A stretch of DNA of 64,000 nucleotides from Clostridiales bacterium (GTDB lineage: Bacteria; Bacillota; Clostridia; Christensenellales; Aristaeellaceae), in the NCBI GenBank assembly GCA_004557125.1, contig SFET01000004.1:92390-156389 (forward strand), read 5' to 3'. A program made the position numbers and the translations under genes. Below the pieces are notes generated by a model. That model did not search any database and had not been told where the DNA came from. It was given only the letters and a program-made list of their open reading frames with translations. This document shows, piece by piece, positions 36,623 to 46,110 of the stretch (within the stretch, counting starts at the first letter, position 1; each line of letters opens with the position of its first letter).

Positions 36623-37401
36623 GCTTTCGCCTCCCGGGAAATTGGTAGTTCCATATTTTTCAGCTCCGTCAGCAGCTGCACCGCCCAGTCCGTGGCGGCC
36701 TGCAGCATGGCGAAGCCCTGCTCTGCGCTCGCCGACTCCAGCGGATCGTCGCCCAGCCAGCCGTTGTCCGTCACATGGACGTCCGTGCGCGGCACGGGGA
36801 TGTTCACGCCCCGGTACAGCACGTTGTCCCAGCCGTTCGCCGGCATGTCTGCGGAGATTCCGGCGGCCTTCGCCGGTTCGAATTCGTCCGGACGCACCAG
36901 CTCCGGCGCGATGGCCAGCATCGCGGAGGTCTCCTGACCGCCGCCGTGTCCGCCGCGCCAGTCGGGATTGATGTCCCAGACGTAGCGCCACCAGTTCAGC
37001 ACGGCAAGCTGCGCGCCCCTGCGGTGCAGCTCCAGCGCGGCGCGCTCCAGGGGTGCGGAGTTCGGGCCGTGGCCGTTGACCACGGCGAAGCGGCGCGCAC
37101 CCTGGCGGTAGAGGCTCTCAAAGATCTTCATCAGCACCTCGTAGAGCAGCTTCGGGCCCAGCGAGAGCGTGCCGGGGAACTCCGTCTGCGTGTCGCAGGT
37201 GCCGAAGTGCAGCGACGGAAGGATCAGCACGTCGGGGAGCTGCTCCTCGATGCGGTCGATCACGTACTCCGGAGCAAGCATGTCCGTGTTCAGCGGAAGA
37301 TGCCGTCCGTGTACCTCCACCGTGCCCAGCGGCAGAAGTACGACGGGATCCTGTGCGAGGATTGCGCCCGCTGCCGGGGAGGTCAGGCGCTCAAGTCGCA
37401 T
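36619..37401 (-). CDS. Creatininase-family amidohydrolase (2)
   Basis: A 260-residue paralogue of the previous gene with the same site: GTVEVHGRHLPLNTD, VNGHGPNSA (Pro in place of the second Gly) and GGHGGGQETS, where Gln precedes the ligand Glu. It overlaps the dppF-type ATPase by 11 bases upstream and the other creatininase downstream. Two tandem copies that differ around the metal site suggest a heteromeric enzyme or two related substrates. Creatininases are hexamers, so mixed assembly is conceivable. Confidence 0.85.
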   Translation of the reverse strand: MRLERLTSPAAGAILAQDPVVLLPLGTVEVHGRHLPLNTDMLAPEYVIDRIEEQLPDVLILPSLHFGTCDTQTEFPGTLSLGPKLLYEVLMKIFESLYRQGARRFAVVNGHGPNSAPLERAALELHRRGAQLAVLNWWRYVWDINPDWRGGHGGGQETSAMLAIAPELVRPDEFEPAKAAGISADMPANGWDNVLYRGVNIPVPRTDVHVTDNGWLGDDPLESASAEQGFAMLQAATDWAVQLLTELKNMELPISREAKA

Positions 37402-38416
37402 CGCTGTCCCTCAGCGGGTGATGGCAGGCAACAAAGCGGCCGGGCTCGATCTCCCGCAGCTCCGGCGCCTGCTCGCGGCACTTCTGGGTGCAGTGGGTGC
37501 AGCGGGGGTGGAAGCGACAGCCGGTGGGCATGTTGATGGGGCTGGGCGTTTCCCCCTCGATGGCGTACTCGCGGGAGCGATCCAGCGGGTTCATCACCGG
37601 CGCGGCCTTGGTGAGCACCTGGGTGTAGGGGTGGTAGGGCTTGCTGAAGATGGCTTCGGTCTCGCCCAGTTCCATGACGCTGCCCAGATACATGACCGCC
37701 ACGCGGTGGGTGATGTAGCGCACCACGCGCAGGTCGTGGGAGATGAACAGGATGGTCAGGCCCAGCTGCTGCTGGAGGTCGCCCAGCAGGTTGATGATCT
37801 GCGCCTGAATGGACACGTCCAGCGCGGAGACGGGCTCGTCGGCGATGATGAACTTGGGATCCAGCGCGAGTGCGCGCGCGATGCCCACCCTCTGGCGCTG
37901 TCCGCCGGAGAATTCGCCGGGATAGCGCGGGCCGTAATCGGCGGTCAGACCGCACATGGACATCAGCTCGTGGGTGCGCTCCAGAACCTTGTCCTTCTCC
38001 ACGATCTTGTGCACCTGCAGGATCTCGCCGATGATGTCCTCGACGGTCATGCGGGGATCCAGCGAGGAGTAGGGATCCTGGAAGATCATCTGCATCTGCG
38101 GGCGCAGCTCGCGGAGCGCCTTGCCCTTGAGGGTGGAGATCTCGGTGCCGCCAACGCGGATGCTGCCGGAGGTGGGGTCATAGAGGCGGATGATGGTGCG
38201 CGCAAGCGTGGACTTGCCGCAGCCGGATTCGCCCACCAGGCCCAGACACTCGCCGCGATACACGTCCAGCGAGACGTGGTCCACGGCCTTGACGTAGCGC
38301 ACGGGCTTGCGGGTGACGGCGTCGGCGACGGTCCGCTTCAGCGCAAACCACTTGCACAGGTCCTTCACTTCGACGAGCTTTTCGCCGTTCTGATAATCGA
38401 TCTTATTGGAAGGCAT
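37391..38416 (-). CDS. dppF: Peptide ABC transporter ATP-binding protein, DppF/OppF type
   Basis: A 341-residue ATPase: Walker A GESGCGKSTLARTII, signature FSGGQRQRVGIARALA, Walker B FIIADEPVSALDVS, H-loop SHDL, and C-terminal CRFHPRCTHCTQKCR. It pairs with the DppD-type ATPase directly upstream. The N terminus MPSNKIDYQNGEKLVEVKDL is extended by about 15 residues relative to the first importer's DppF. It belongs to the complete binding-protein, permease, permease, ATPase, ATPase operon 43073-37391. Confidence 0.93.
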   Translation of the reverse strand: MPSNKIDYQNGEKLVEVKDLCKWFALKRTVADAVTRKPVRYVKAVDHVSLDVYRGECLGLVGESGCGKSTLARTIIRLYDPTSGSIRVGGTEISTLKGKALRELRPQMQMIFQDPYSSLDPRMTVEDIIGEILQVHKIVEKDKVLERTHELMSMCGLTADYGPRYPGEFSGGQRQRVGIARALALDPKFIIADEPVSALDVSIQAQIINLLGDLQQQLGLTILFISHDLRVVRYITHRVAVMYLGSVMELGETEAIFSKPYHPYTQVLTKAAPVMNPLDRSREYAIEGETPSPINMPTGCRFHPRCTHCTQKCREQAPELREIEPGRFVACHHPLRDSDAT

Positions 38417-38417
38417 C

Positions 38418-39431
38418 TCACTGCACCTCCTTCTCGGGGAGCTCGATCATGCCGCGGAAATCCACGGTCTGATCTATGTTGTGACAGCGAACCATGTGCC
38501 CGGGGGCGATTTCCACCAGCTCCGGGCGGGTCTTGCAGCACTGCTCGCTGCACAGCGTACAGCGCGGTGCGAAAGGACAGCCCTCCGGCAGGTGCGCCAG
38601 GTTCGGCGGATTGCCCTGGATGGCCTTCAGCCGGGTCTGTGCGCTGCTCGCATCCGGCAGGGAGCACATCAGCGCGTAGGTGTAGGGGTGGCGGGGCGTG
38701 GCGAACAGCGTGACCACGTCGCACATCTCCACGATCACGCCGGCATACATCACCGCCACGCGGTCGCACATCTGCGCGATGACGCCCAGGTCGTGCGTCA
38801 CCAGAATGATGCTCATGTTCAGCTCCTGCTTGAGCTTGTTGATCAGCTTGATGATCTGATCCTGTATGGTCACGTCCAGCGCGGTGGTGGGCTCGTCGGC
38901 GATCAGCAGCTTCGGCTTCGCGCCCAGCGCCATGGCGATCATCGCGCGCTGGCGCATGCCGCCGGAGAACTGGTGGGTGTACTCCTCGATCCGCTCCTCC
39001 GGGGAGGGGATGCCGACCATGCGCAAGAGCTCGATGGCACGCTCCTCCTTCTCCTTGCGGGTCATGTCCGTGCCGTCGAAGATCTCCATGATCTGCTTCT
39101 TGATCTTCAGCACCGGGGAGAGCGAGGTCATGGGCTCCTGAAAGATGACGGACATCTTCTTGCCGCGCAGCTTGCGCAGCTCCTTTTCCTTCATGTGGGT
39201 GATGTCCTCGCCGTCCAGGATCACCTGGCCATCGACGATTTTGCCGGGCTTCTTCAGCAGCCCGAGGATGGAGCGGCAGGTCTGGCTCTTGCCGCAGCCG
39301 GATTCGCCCACCAGGCCGAAGGTTTCGCCCTGATAGACGGTGAAGGAGACGCCGTCAACGGCCTTGACGGTCTCCGCGCGGGTTGCGAAGTAGGTTTTGA
39401 GGTTCCTGACCTCCAGAAGAACTTCCGACAT
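38418..39431 (-). CDS. dppD: Peptide ABC transporter ATP-binding protein, DppD/OppD type
   Basis: A 337-residue ATPase: GESGCGKSQTCRSILG (Walker A), FSGGMRQRAMIAMAL (signature), LLIADEPTTALDVT (Walker B), VTHDLG (H-loop), and C-terminal CPFAPRCTLCSEQCC with an extra Cys. The start at 39431 (MSEVLLEVRNL) is chosen within a frame that otherwise runs on into the permease gene. It is separated from the permease by 5 bases and from dppF by 1 base. Confidence 0.93.
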   Translation of the reverse strand: MSEVLLEVRNLKTYFATRAETVKAVDGVSFTVYQGETFGLVGESGCGKSQTCRSILGLLKKPGKIVDGQVILDGEDITHMKEKELRKLRGKKMSVIFQEPMTSLSPVLKIKKQIMEIFDGTDMTRKEKEERAIELLRMVGIPSPEERIEEYTHQFSGGMRQRAMIAMALGAKPKLLIADEPTTALDVTIQDQIIKLINKLKQELNMSIILVTHDLGVIAQMCDRVAVMYAGVIVEMCDVVTLFATPRHPYTYALMCSLPDASSAQTRLKAIQGNPPNLAHLPEGCPFAPRCTLCSEQCCKTRPELVEIAPGHMVRCHNIDQTVDFRGMIELPEKEVQ

Positions 39432-39436
39432 GCTGC

Positions 39437-40306
39437 TCACCGCCCCTTCTTTCTGAGAATGTCCGTAAGTGAATCGCCCAGCAGGCTCAGGCCCACGCCG
39501 GTGATGGCGAGGCACAGGCCGGGATAGAAGGTCATCCACGAGGCCGTGGTGATGTAGGTGCGGCCCTCGTTGAGCATCGCGCCCCACTCGGAGGTGGGCG
39601 GCTGCACGCCCAGGCCCAGGAAGCTCATGGACGCGCCGGTGAGCATGCACAGCACCATGTCGCTGGCGGCGAACACGATGGAGGAGGAGATGACGTTGGG
39701 CAGCACGTGGCGCAGCAGGATGCGCGCGTCGGTGAAGCCTGCGACGCGCGCGGCCTCGACAAACTCGCTCTGCTTCAGCGAGAGCACCTCCGCGCGCACC
39801 AGCTTTGCGTAGCTCATCCAGCCGACCAGCCACAGCGCGATGTAGAGGTTGATCGTGCCCGCGCCGAGGATGGCGATGATGGCGATGACGAGAATCGTGA
39901 AGGGGAAGGCCATCATGATCTCGGAGAAGCGCATCAGAACGGAATCCAGCACCCCGCCGTACCAGCCAGCGAGCAGGCCGATGAGACTGCCGATCACGAA
40001 GGGGATCAGCACGCCGAAGAAGCCGATGGAGAGGTCGATGCGCGCGCCCCACACCACGCGGGAGAAGATGTCGCGGCCGTAGTTGTCCGTGCCGAAGATG
40101 TGCTCGGCCGAGGGCGCTTGGCTGCGGGCCACGATGTTGACCGCGTCCGGGTCATAGGGCGCGATTGCGCTGGGGAAGATGGCTGCAAAGAGCACCACCA
40201 GCAGAATCACCACGCCGATGATGAAGGTGGGCGTGATCAGCCAGTCCGGAAGGCGCGCGGCCTTTTTCTCTGCGCCGCCCTTGGGAGATTCATAGTATTT
40301 TTTCAT
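39437..40306 (-). CDS. dppC: Peptide ABC transporter permease, DppC type
   Basis: A 289-residue membrane protein with about six helices: an N-terminal one (WLITPTFIIGVVILLVVLFA, residues 23-42) and others through the C terminus. The EAA coupling loop reads FVEAARVAGFTDARILLRHV. AAGGAGG-type RBS precedes it. It follows the DppB gene by 10 bases. The extracytoplasmic FGTDNYGRDIFSRVVWGARI is the standard DppC signature. Confidence 0.93.
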   Translation of the reverse strand: MKKYYESPKGGAEKKAARLPDWLITPTFIIGVVILLVVLFAAIFPSAIAPYDPDAVNIVARSQAPSAEHIFGTDNYGRDIFSRVVWGARIDLSIGFFGVLIPFVIGSLIGLLAGWYGGVLDSVLMRFSEIMMAFPFTILVIAIIAILGAGTINLYIALWLVGWMSYAKLVRAEVLSLKQSEFVEAARVAGFTDARILLRHVLPNVISSSIVFAASDMVLCMLTGASMSFLGLGVQPPTSEWGAMLNEGRTYITTASWMTFYPGLCLAITGVGLSLLGDSLTDILRKKGR

Positions 40307-40316
40307 GTCGGCCTCC

Positions 40317-41258
40317 TTACAGACTGACCCGCGGGTCCAGGAAGGAATAGAGGATGTCGGTCAGCAGGTTGATGGCCAGCACGAGGGCCGCAAAGACGAA
40401 CACCACCGACTGTACCACGGTGTAGTCGCGCGCGGAGATCGCCTCGTAGGTCAGCTTGCCGATGCCCGGCAGGGAGAACACCGATTCGATGATGACGCTG
40501 CCGCCCAGCAGCGCCGCCATGCGCATCGAGAGCAGCGTCACCGTGGAGACCAGCGAGTTGCGCAGGATGTGCCGGTTGCGGACGGCGGAGGCGGACAGAC
40601 CCTTCGAGCGGGCGAAGTCCACGTAGTCCTGCTTGATGATGTCCACCACCGAGTTGCGCATGTCGCGGATCAGGATGGCGGCGGTCATCAGCGACTGGGT
40701 GAAGGCCGGCATGATCAGGCATTTGAACATCGTCCAGGGCGTAGAGGGATCCCAGCCGCCGGCGGGCAGCCACTTCAGCTTCACCGAGAACAGGATCATC
40801 AGCAGCAGGCCGATCCAGAAGGAGGGCATTGCGATGGCGATGAGCGTGGAGAGGCGGATGGCGTGGTCTGCGGTGGTATCCTTGTGCAGGCCGGAGATGT
40901 AGCCCAGCGGGAGAGCAAAGAGCAGGCCCAGCAGGGTAGAGAACAGCGTCAGCACGATGGTCACGGGCATGCGCTCCAGCAGCAGATCCGCCACGGGGCG
41001 GCTGTACTTCAGCGAGGTGCCCAGATCCAGCGTGACCAGGTTCTTCAAATAGATGATGTACTGCTCCCAGAGGGGCTTGTCCAGGCCCATCTTCACGCGG
41101 AGCGCCTCGACGACGCTCTCGCGGGCCTTTTCGCCCGCCAGAATGCGGGCGGGATCACCGGGAATCAGGTGGATCATCAGAAATGTGATGATCGTGACAA
41201 TCAACAACACCGGGATCATTTGCAGGATGCGCTTCAGGATGTAGGTAAGCCTGCGCAA
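40317..41258 (-). CDS. dppB: Peptide ABC transporter permease, DppB type
   Basis: A 313-residue membrane protein. The opening RRLTYILKRILQMIPVLLIV and HLIPGDPAR are diagnostic for DppB, and the EAA loop is YVDFARSKGLSASAVRNRHI. The best start is TTG 41258, with AAAGGTG about 10 bases upstream; no ATG gives a complete first helix. It lies 291 bases after the binding-protein gene, with a stem-loop in between, so it is expected to be made in smaller amounts than the binding protein. Confidence 0.92.
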   Translation of the reverse strand: MRRLTYILKRILQMIPVLLIVTIITFLMIHLIPGDPARILAGEKARESVVEALRVKMGLDKPLWEQYIIYLKNLVTLDLGTSLKYSRPVADLLLERMPVTIVLTLFSTLLGLLFALPLGYISGLHKDTTADHAIRLSTLIAIAMPSFWIGLLLMILFSVKLKWLPAGGWDPSTPWTMFKCLIMPAFTQSLMTAAILIRDMRNSVVDIIKQDYVDFARSKGLSASAVRNRHILRNSLVSTVTLLSMRMAALLGGSVIIESVFSLPGIGKLTYEAISARDYTVVQSVVFVFAALVLAINLLTDILYSFLDPRVSL

Positions 41259-41473
41259 TATCTTTCAACACCTTTCTGATCATTCACCTGAGTGCGGTGG
41301 ATACTGTGTTTACAGGAATGAACCTTCAATATGCGGCGGATACAGCATCTGCCGCGACGGCGCCGGTGGATCGGCGCTCGGAGCTTTCAATTCTTAAAGT
41401 AGATCGGCAAAAATGCGCGATTTCTGCCGATGCCGGTCGATTCGGAATGCCTGCAAAAAGTGGGAATGCGGAG

Positions 41474-41501
41474 TGCGGAGCCGGTCGAAACCGGCTCCGC
41501 A
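41474..41501 (-). terminator. Stem-loop between binding-protein gene and permease genes
   Basis: TGCGGAGCCGG and CCGGCTCCGCA enclose a TCGAAA loop, with no U-tract. Such structures protect the upstream mRNA and partly attenuate. The rest of the 290-base gap (41259-41549) holds nothing else I recognise. Confidence 0.65.
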
Positions 41502-41549
41502 CCGTTTGTCAAGATCCGGAACGAACGCATCGTCCCTTCCCAAAGCAGC

Positions 41550-43073
41550 TTATTCCGCCTTTTCGATGGTCTTGCAGAAGTAATCGTTGAAGGCGGAGAC
41601 GTGCAGGCCGCTGATGGAATCGGCGTAGCCATAGGCGAAGGAGTTGTGGAACAGCGGGATGACGTTGGAGTTGTCATAGATGCGCTGCTGGATATCCTTG
41701 TACATCTCGATGCGGGTCGCCTCGTCCTGTTCGATCAGGGCGGCTGCCTGGTAGTCATCCAGCTCGGTATCGTTCAGGCCGGTGAACCATGCGCTGGACT
41801 GATCGTAGTCGGTGATCCAGCCGATGACCTCAGAGGGATCATAGTAGTCGTCAGACCACTGGAACATGCAGGCCTGCACGGCCAGAGCCTGGGCGTTGGA
41901 GTACAGGGTCGCGCTTTCCACCTGCTCGATGGTGACATTGAAGCCGGCGGGAGCGAGGGAAGCCTGCATCAGGATGGCGATCTGCTGATAGACCTCGTTG
42001 CCTGCGGAGACGGACAGGGTGAAGTTGATGCCGTCGGGATAGCCGGCGTCGGCCAGCATCTGCTTCGCGGTTTCGGGCTCGTAGGGGATCACTTCGAGGT
42101 CGGTGTTGTAGTACTTCTCATGCGCCTGGGACAGCACGGAGGCGACGGGCTCGCCAAACTCGCCGTAGACGACCTCGGCCATCTCCGCCTTGTTCAGGCC
42201 ATAGTTCAGCGCAGTGCGCACCGCGGGGTCATTGAAGGGCTCCATGGTGGTGTTCAGCAGCAGGTAGCGGATCTGGGTGGAGGCGTAGACCTCCAGCTGC
42301 AGGCCCTCGGTGTTGCGGACCACGTCCATCAGGGAGGCGGGAACGTCGCCCATGATGTCGATCTGGCCGGACTGCAGCTGCATCAGGCGGGTGTTGTCAT
42401 CGGAGACGACCTGGAACTTCACATAGGGGGTCTTGACGGAATCGGGATCGCGGTAGTTCGGATTCTTCTCCAGAAGAATGTAATTGCCGCGGCTCCACTC
42501 CTTCAGGCGATAGGGGCCGGTGCCCATGGGGTTCTGGATGTACTCGTCCTCGGTCATGGACTCGGCGTAGGCCTTGCAGCCCAGCACCATGTTGAAGGAG
42601 CACAGCTGCGCCAGGAAGGAGGAGGTGGCGCTCTTCAGGGTGATCACGACCTGCTCGTCGGTGGCCTCGACGGTGTCGATGATCTCGGCGATGAAGGCGT
42701 ACTCAGAGGTTTCGGTATCGCGGGCGCGATACAGGCTCCACACCCAGTCCTCGCCGGTCACGGGGGTGCCGTCGGAGAACACCAGGCCGGGGATCAGGTT
42801 GAAGGTGTAGGTCAGGCCGTCCTCGCTGACGGTCCAGTCGGTGGCCAGGTTGGGCTCGACGGAGACGTTGTCGTCGCTCATCTTTACGAGGCCCTCGTAA
42901 ATCTGCTCGCAGACGTGGATCTCGGTGCCGCCGATGGCGGGCGCGTTGGGCTCAAGGTAGGTTGCGTCGCCGGTGATACCGATGACGATGGTGTCGCTCG
43001 CGGCGGGCTCCGCAAAGCAGAAACCGGTCACGACCAGCAGAGCTGCCAGCAGGGTGCAAATCAATTTCTTCAT
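41550..43073 (-). CDS. dppA: Peptide ABC transporter substrate-binding protein (SBP_bac_5)
   Basis: A 507-residue extracellular binding protein. The signal peptide is MKKLICTLLAALLVVTGFCF with no perfect lipobox. Family features are YEGLVKMSDDNVSVEPNLA, TYTFNLIPGLVFSDGTPVT and NPMGTGPYRLKEW. AAAGGAGAG precedes the ATG at 43073, so the extra N-terminal frame to 43112 is not used. It starts the importer operon. The ligand may be a peptide, an opine or another amide; the three creatininases around it suggest a compound needing amide hydrolysis. Confidence 0.92.
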   Translation of the reverse strand: MKKLICTLLAALLVVTGFCFAEPAASDTIVIGITGDATYLEPNAPAIGGTEIHVCEQIYEGLVKMSDDNVSVEPNLATDWTVSEDGLTYTFNLIPGLVFSDGTPVTGEDWVWSLYRARDTETSEYAFIAEIIDTVEATDEQVVITLKSATSSFLAQLCSFNMVLGCKAYAESMTEDEYIQNPMGTGPYRLKEWSRGNYILLEKNPNYRDPDSVKTPYVKFQVVSDDNTRLMQLQSGQIDIMGDVPASLMDVVRNTEGLQLEVYASTQIRYLLLNTTMEPFNDPAVRTALNYGLNKAEMAEVVYGEFGEPVASVLSQAHEKYYNTDLEVIPYEPETAKQMLADAGYPDGINFTLSVSAGNEVYQQIAILMQASLAPAGFNVTIEQVESATLYSNAQALAVQACMFQWSDDYYDPSEVIGWITDYDQSSAWFTGLNDTELDDYQAAALIEQDEATRIEMYKDIQQRIYDNSNVIPLFHNSFAYGYADSISGLHVSAFNDYFCKTIEKAE

Positions 43074-43265
43074 TAATTTGGCTCTCCTTTCATTTGGCCC
43101 GTGTGATTGCACGGATTGGAACCATTATATACCTCACGTATTATATGTTTGTTGAAATTGAGCAAAAACGGATGAAATTCAAAAATGATTCTACATATTT
43201 GCAAATTTTTCGGGAGAAAAATGGCGACCCGAAATGTGTTTCGCCCTCAAAATGCGGAAACGCTC

Positions 43266-43293
43266 TTGCGAAAATAACCAAAATCACTATAAT
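43266..43293 (+). promoter_or_regulatory. Promoter of the third creatininase gene
   Basis: TTGCGA (43266-43271), 16-nt spacer, TATAAT (43288-43293). A GGCGC...GCGCC hairpin lies in the leader (43310-43330). The 275-base divergent gap to the binding-protein gene is AT-rich; TATAAT-like boxes for the minus strand are near 43124-43145, without a clear -35. Confidence 0.6.
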
Positions 43294-43348
43294 GGTATCG
43301 ATGTGTGGCGCATCTCCAGCGCCATAATGGAAATACGGAGGCAAAAAA

Positions 43349-44137
43349 ATGTTTCTTGAGCGAATGAACTATCCCGAGGTTGAGGCCTATTTGAAGAGAA
43401 AGGACACCGTCATTCTTCCGGTGGGCAGCACCGAAAACCACGGCCGCCACATGCCACTGGGCACGGACACGCTGATTCCCCACAGGATTGCGGAGCTGTT
43501 CAACGCGGATTGCGACGCGGTGATCGCGCCGACGCTGCCCTATGGCGCGACGGAGGATCTGTACGGATTTGCCGGCACCATCTCCCTGGGCGTTGAGGGC
43601 CTGCGCCAGGTGCTGGGCGCGATCTGCGATCAGCTCTATTCCTACGGCTTCCGCCACTTCATCATCCTCAACGGCCACGGCGGCAACCGCAAGTCCATCG
43701 AGCAGGTGGGACACGAACTGTACCGCAAGGGCGCGCTGCTGGCCTGTGTCAACTGGTGGCTGATCGCCGGTCAGATTCGCCCGGAGTGGAAGGGCGGTCA
43801 CGGCGGCGGCGAGGAGACCGCGGCCATCATGGGCATCGATCCCACGCTGATTCGCACGCAGTATCTGCACGACGGCGAGGAGATCCGCAACGACGTCTCC
43901 GACGAGCTGCCCAGCGGCAGCTGGATGGACGTGGACTTCCAGGGCGGATCCGTCACGATTCCGCGCCCGATCCATTCCATCACGGACAACGGCTGGCTGA
44001 CCCACGGCATGAGCATCGATCCGCCCACGAAGGCGACGCAGGCGTGGGGCGAGGAGATGCTCCGGACCATGGCGGACTATCTGCGCGACTTTACGGCAGC
44101 CTTCGAGCGGGCTGCGCTGCCCAGGGTGGAGGCGTAA
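43349..44137 (+). CDS. Creatininase-family amidohydrolase (3)
   Basis: A 262-residue paralogue with GSTENHGRHMPLGTD, LNGHGGNRKS and GGHGGGEETA, so all metal ligands are intact. It is encoded divergently from the importer but closely resembles copy 1 (35858-36622), including the ending PRPIHSITDNGW against PRPVTEITDNGW. GGAGG lies upstream. It is followed 4 bases later by a C69 dipeptidase, indicating joint breakdown of the imported compound. Confidence 0.87.
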   Translation: MFLERMNYPEVEAYLKRKDTVILPVGSTENHGRHMPLGTDTLIPHRIAELFNADCDAVIAPTLPYGATEDLYGFAGTISLGVEGLRQVLGAICDQLYSYGFRHFIILNGHGGNRKSIEQVGHELYRKGALLACVNWWLIAGQIRPEWKGGHGGGEETAAIMGIDPTLIRTQYLHDGEEIRNDVSDELPSGSWMDVDFQGGSVTIPRPIHSITDNGWLTHGMSIDPPTKATQAWGEEMLRTMADYLRDFTAAFERAALPRVEA

Positions 44138-44141
44138 GGCG

Positions 44142-45914
44142 ATGAACAGAGTACACAGCTGCTGCGACGAATCCACGATGAACTGCATGACGCTCATCGC
44201 CGGCCGGGAGGTCTCCTTCAACCATCGCGTGCTGGTCGGGCACAACGAGGACGATCCCGGCCATCTGACGGTGCGCCACGCCTACGTTCCCGCGCAGGAC
44301 TGGGATGCGGGCAGCGTGCTTCCCGCGGAGGAGGGCTGCGCGCAGATTCCCCAGGTGCCCCACACCTACGGCTATTATTGGATAGAATTCAAGAATGATC
44401 GCGGCGGCATCACCACCGCGGACGCTTTCGCCAACGAGAACGGCGTGGTGATCACCACCAACAGCATGGGCAGGTCCCGCGAGGACATGGAGGATGCGTC
44501 CGTGGTGCGCGACGGCGGCATCGGCTACAACCTGCGCCGCGTGCTGGCCGAGCGCTCAAAGTCGGCTCGCGACGGCGCGCGGGTGCTGATGGACATGGTG
44601 GAGACCTGGGGCTACGCGCTGTCCGGCCGCGCCTACACCATCGCGGACAAGGACGAGGCTTTCATGTTCCAGCTGGTGCGCGGCCGCCATTACATCGGCG
44701 CGCGCGTGCCCGACAACGCCGTCGCGGTGATGCCGAACCACTACAACTTCCACACCCTGCAGGATTGCCCCGAGATGTTCTACTCGGAGGATCTGGTGTC
44801 CTATGCTGTGGAGAAGGGCTGGTACGTGCCGAAGCAGAGCGGCGACTTCTCCGATTTCGACTTCGCCGCGGCCTATCAGCACGAGGAGACCTGGCACAAT
44901 CCGGCCAACATGCTGCGCCAGAAGCACGGCCAGCGCCTGGTGCTGCGGCGCCCCTGGGATCTGGAGACCGAGGGCATACCCTTTGTGGTCTATCCGGATC
45001 ATCCCATGGAGGTGCAGACCTTCGCCGAAGTGCTCTCCAACCACTACGAGGGAACCGAGGACGACTGCGAGCGCTTCGGTCCCGGCAGGTCGCCCCACAA
45101 CGTGCCCAACACCCGCAGAATCTGTACCGGCACGACGCTGGAGAGCAATATCTACGTCTTTGACGAGCGCCCGGAGCTGCTGACGGTCTATTCCTGCCTC
45201 GGCCGGCCCTGCCAGCTGCCCTATCTGCCGCTGCACCCGCTGTCGGGCGTGCCGGAGGAGCTGCGGGAGGACATGGATCCCACCCGGATGATGGCGGAGC
45301 ATCTGCAGCCGGAGCCGGGCATCCTGTGCTGCACGGATTCGCTGCGCCAGCGCATGCGCGATCTGGAGTGCAGGCTGGAGATGGTGTACTGCGACGAGAT
45401 CGATCAAGTGCGTCCGATCCTGGCGAAGCTGCTTGCGGACGCCCAGGGGGAGAACGCCGCCACCGTGGATGCGCTGCGGCCGCTGCTGTCGGAAGGCGAT
45501 TTCGAGGCTGCCGGACGCTGCGCCTGCGAGCGGGACGGTGCGTTCATCCGCCGCGCACTGGAAGCGCTGGAGGATTACGCGCGCGGACACGCGTCGGATG
45601 TGCGGATCGACGCGCTACCGGTGCTCGACCGGGCCGCCGCGCCGGAGATGCTGACGCTCACGCTGCACACGGGCCTGGAGCTGCGCTGCGAGGGCATGAT
45701 CTTCGGCATTGAGCATACCGACACCCGCCAGTACTACGCGGCTGCAAAGGAGGGCACGCTGCGGAAGCTGGATGCGCGCACGTACAGCGTGGAGTTCCCG
45801 ACCGCCGCATTCCTGCCGGGGCTGACCGCAGCGGGAAGCCACGCCTTCTGGCTCGGCGGAAACGATGTGTCCGGACGTGCCTTTGCGGCTTCCACCATCG
45901 TGGAGGTGCGCTGA
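44142..45914 (+). CDS. C69-family dipeptidase-like hydrolase
   Basis: A 590-residue N-terminal-nucleophile hydrolase resembling dipeptidase PepD/family C69. The nucleophile is probably the Cys of MNCMTLIAGREVSF, followed by the conserved VGHNEDDPGHLTVRH. Downstream ADAFANENGVVITTNS and GRAYTIADKDEAFMFQLVRG match the family core. In C69 enzymes the residues before the Cys are removed, so either ATG 44142 or ATG 44178 would give the same mature enzyme. GGAGG at 44129 suits 44142. The family often cleaves dipeptides, and it lies with creatininases next to a peptide importer. The C-terminal 150 residues are longer than in short PepD forms. Confidence 0.85.
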   Translation: MNRVHSCCDESTMNCMTLIAGREVSFNHRVLVGHNEDDPGHLTVRHAYVPAQDWDAGSVLPAEEGCAQIPQVPHTYGYYWIEFKNDRGGITTADAFANENGVVITTNSMGRSREDMEDASVVRDGGIGYNLRRVLAERSKSARDGARVLMDMVETWGYALSGRAYTIADKDEAFMFQLVRGRHYIGARVPDNAVAVMPNHYNFHTLQDCPEMFYSEDLVSYAVEKGWYVPKQSGDFSDFDFAAAYQHEETWHNPANMLRQKHGQRLVLRRPWDLETEGIPFVVYPDHPMEVQTFAEVLSNHYEGTEDDCERFGPGRSPHNVPNTRRICTGTTLESNIYVFDERPELLTVYSCLGRPCQLPYLPLHPLSGVPEELREDMDPTRMMAEHLQPEPGILCCTDSLRQRMRDLECRLEMVYCDEIDQVRPILAKLLADAQGENAATVDALRPLLSEGDFEAAGRCACERDGAFIRRALEALEDYARGHASDVRIDALPVLDRAAAPEMLTLTLHTGLELRCEGMIFGIEHTDTRQYYAAAKEGTLRKLDARTYSVEFPTAAFLPGLTAAGSHAFWLGGNDVSGRAFAASTIVEVR

Positions 45915-45944
45915 GAATTGCGCAGAAATGTGGATTGACCAATA

Positions 45945-45975
45945 AAAAACCGGGGCATTTGCCCCGGTTTTGTGT
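45945..45975. terminator. Bidirectional terminator
   Basis: AAAACCGGGGCA, TT loop, TGCCCCGGTTTT. About 140 further bases to 46111 hold no gene I can support. Confidence 0.88.
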
Positions 45976-46110
45976 TCATATTCGTGTGTGCCGCGGCGGC
46001 AAAGGCGCAATCTGCGGTTCGGTCCTGCGCGGCGCATTGCGAAGCCTTCCTTCAAATTGCCGCGCCGCAGCGGACGGTTCGAAGGGGAATGGAAGCCTGT
46101 GCGATGGGCT

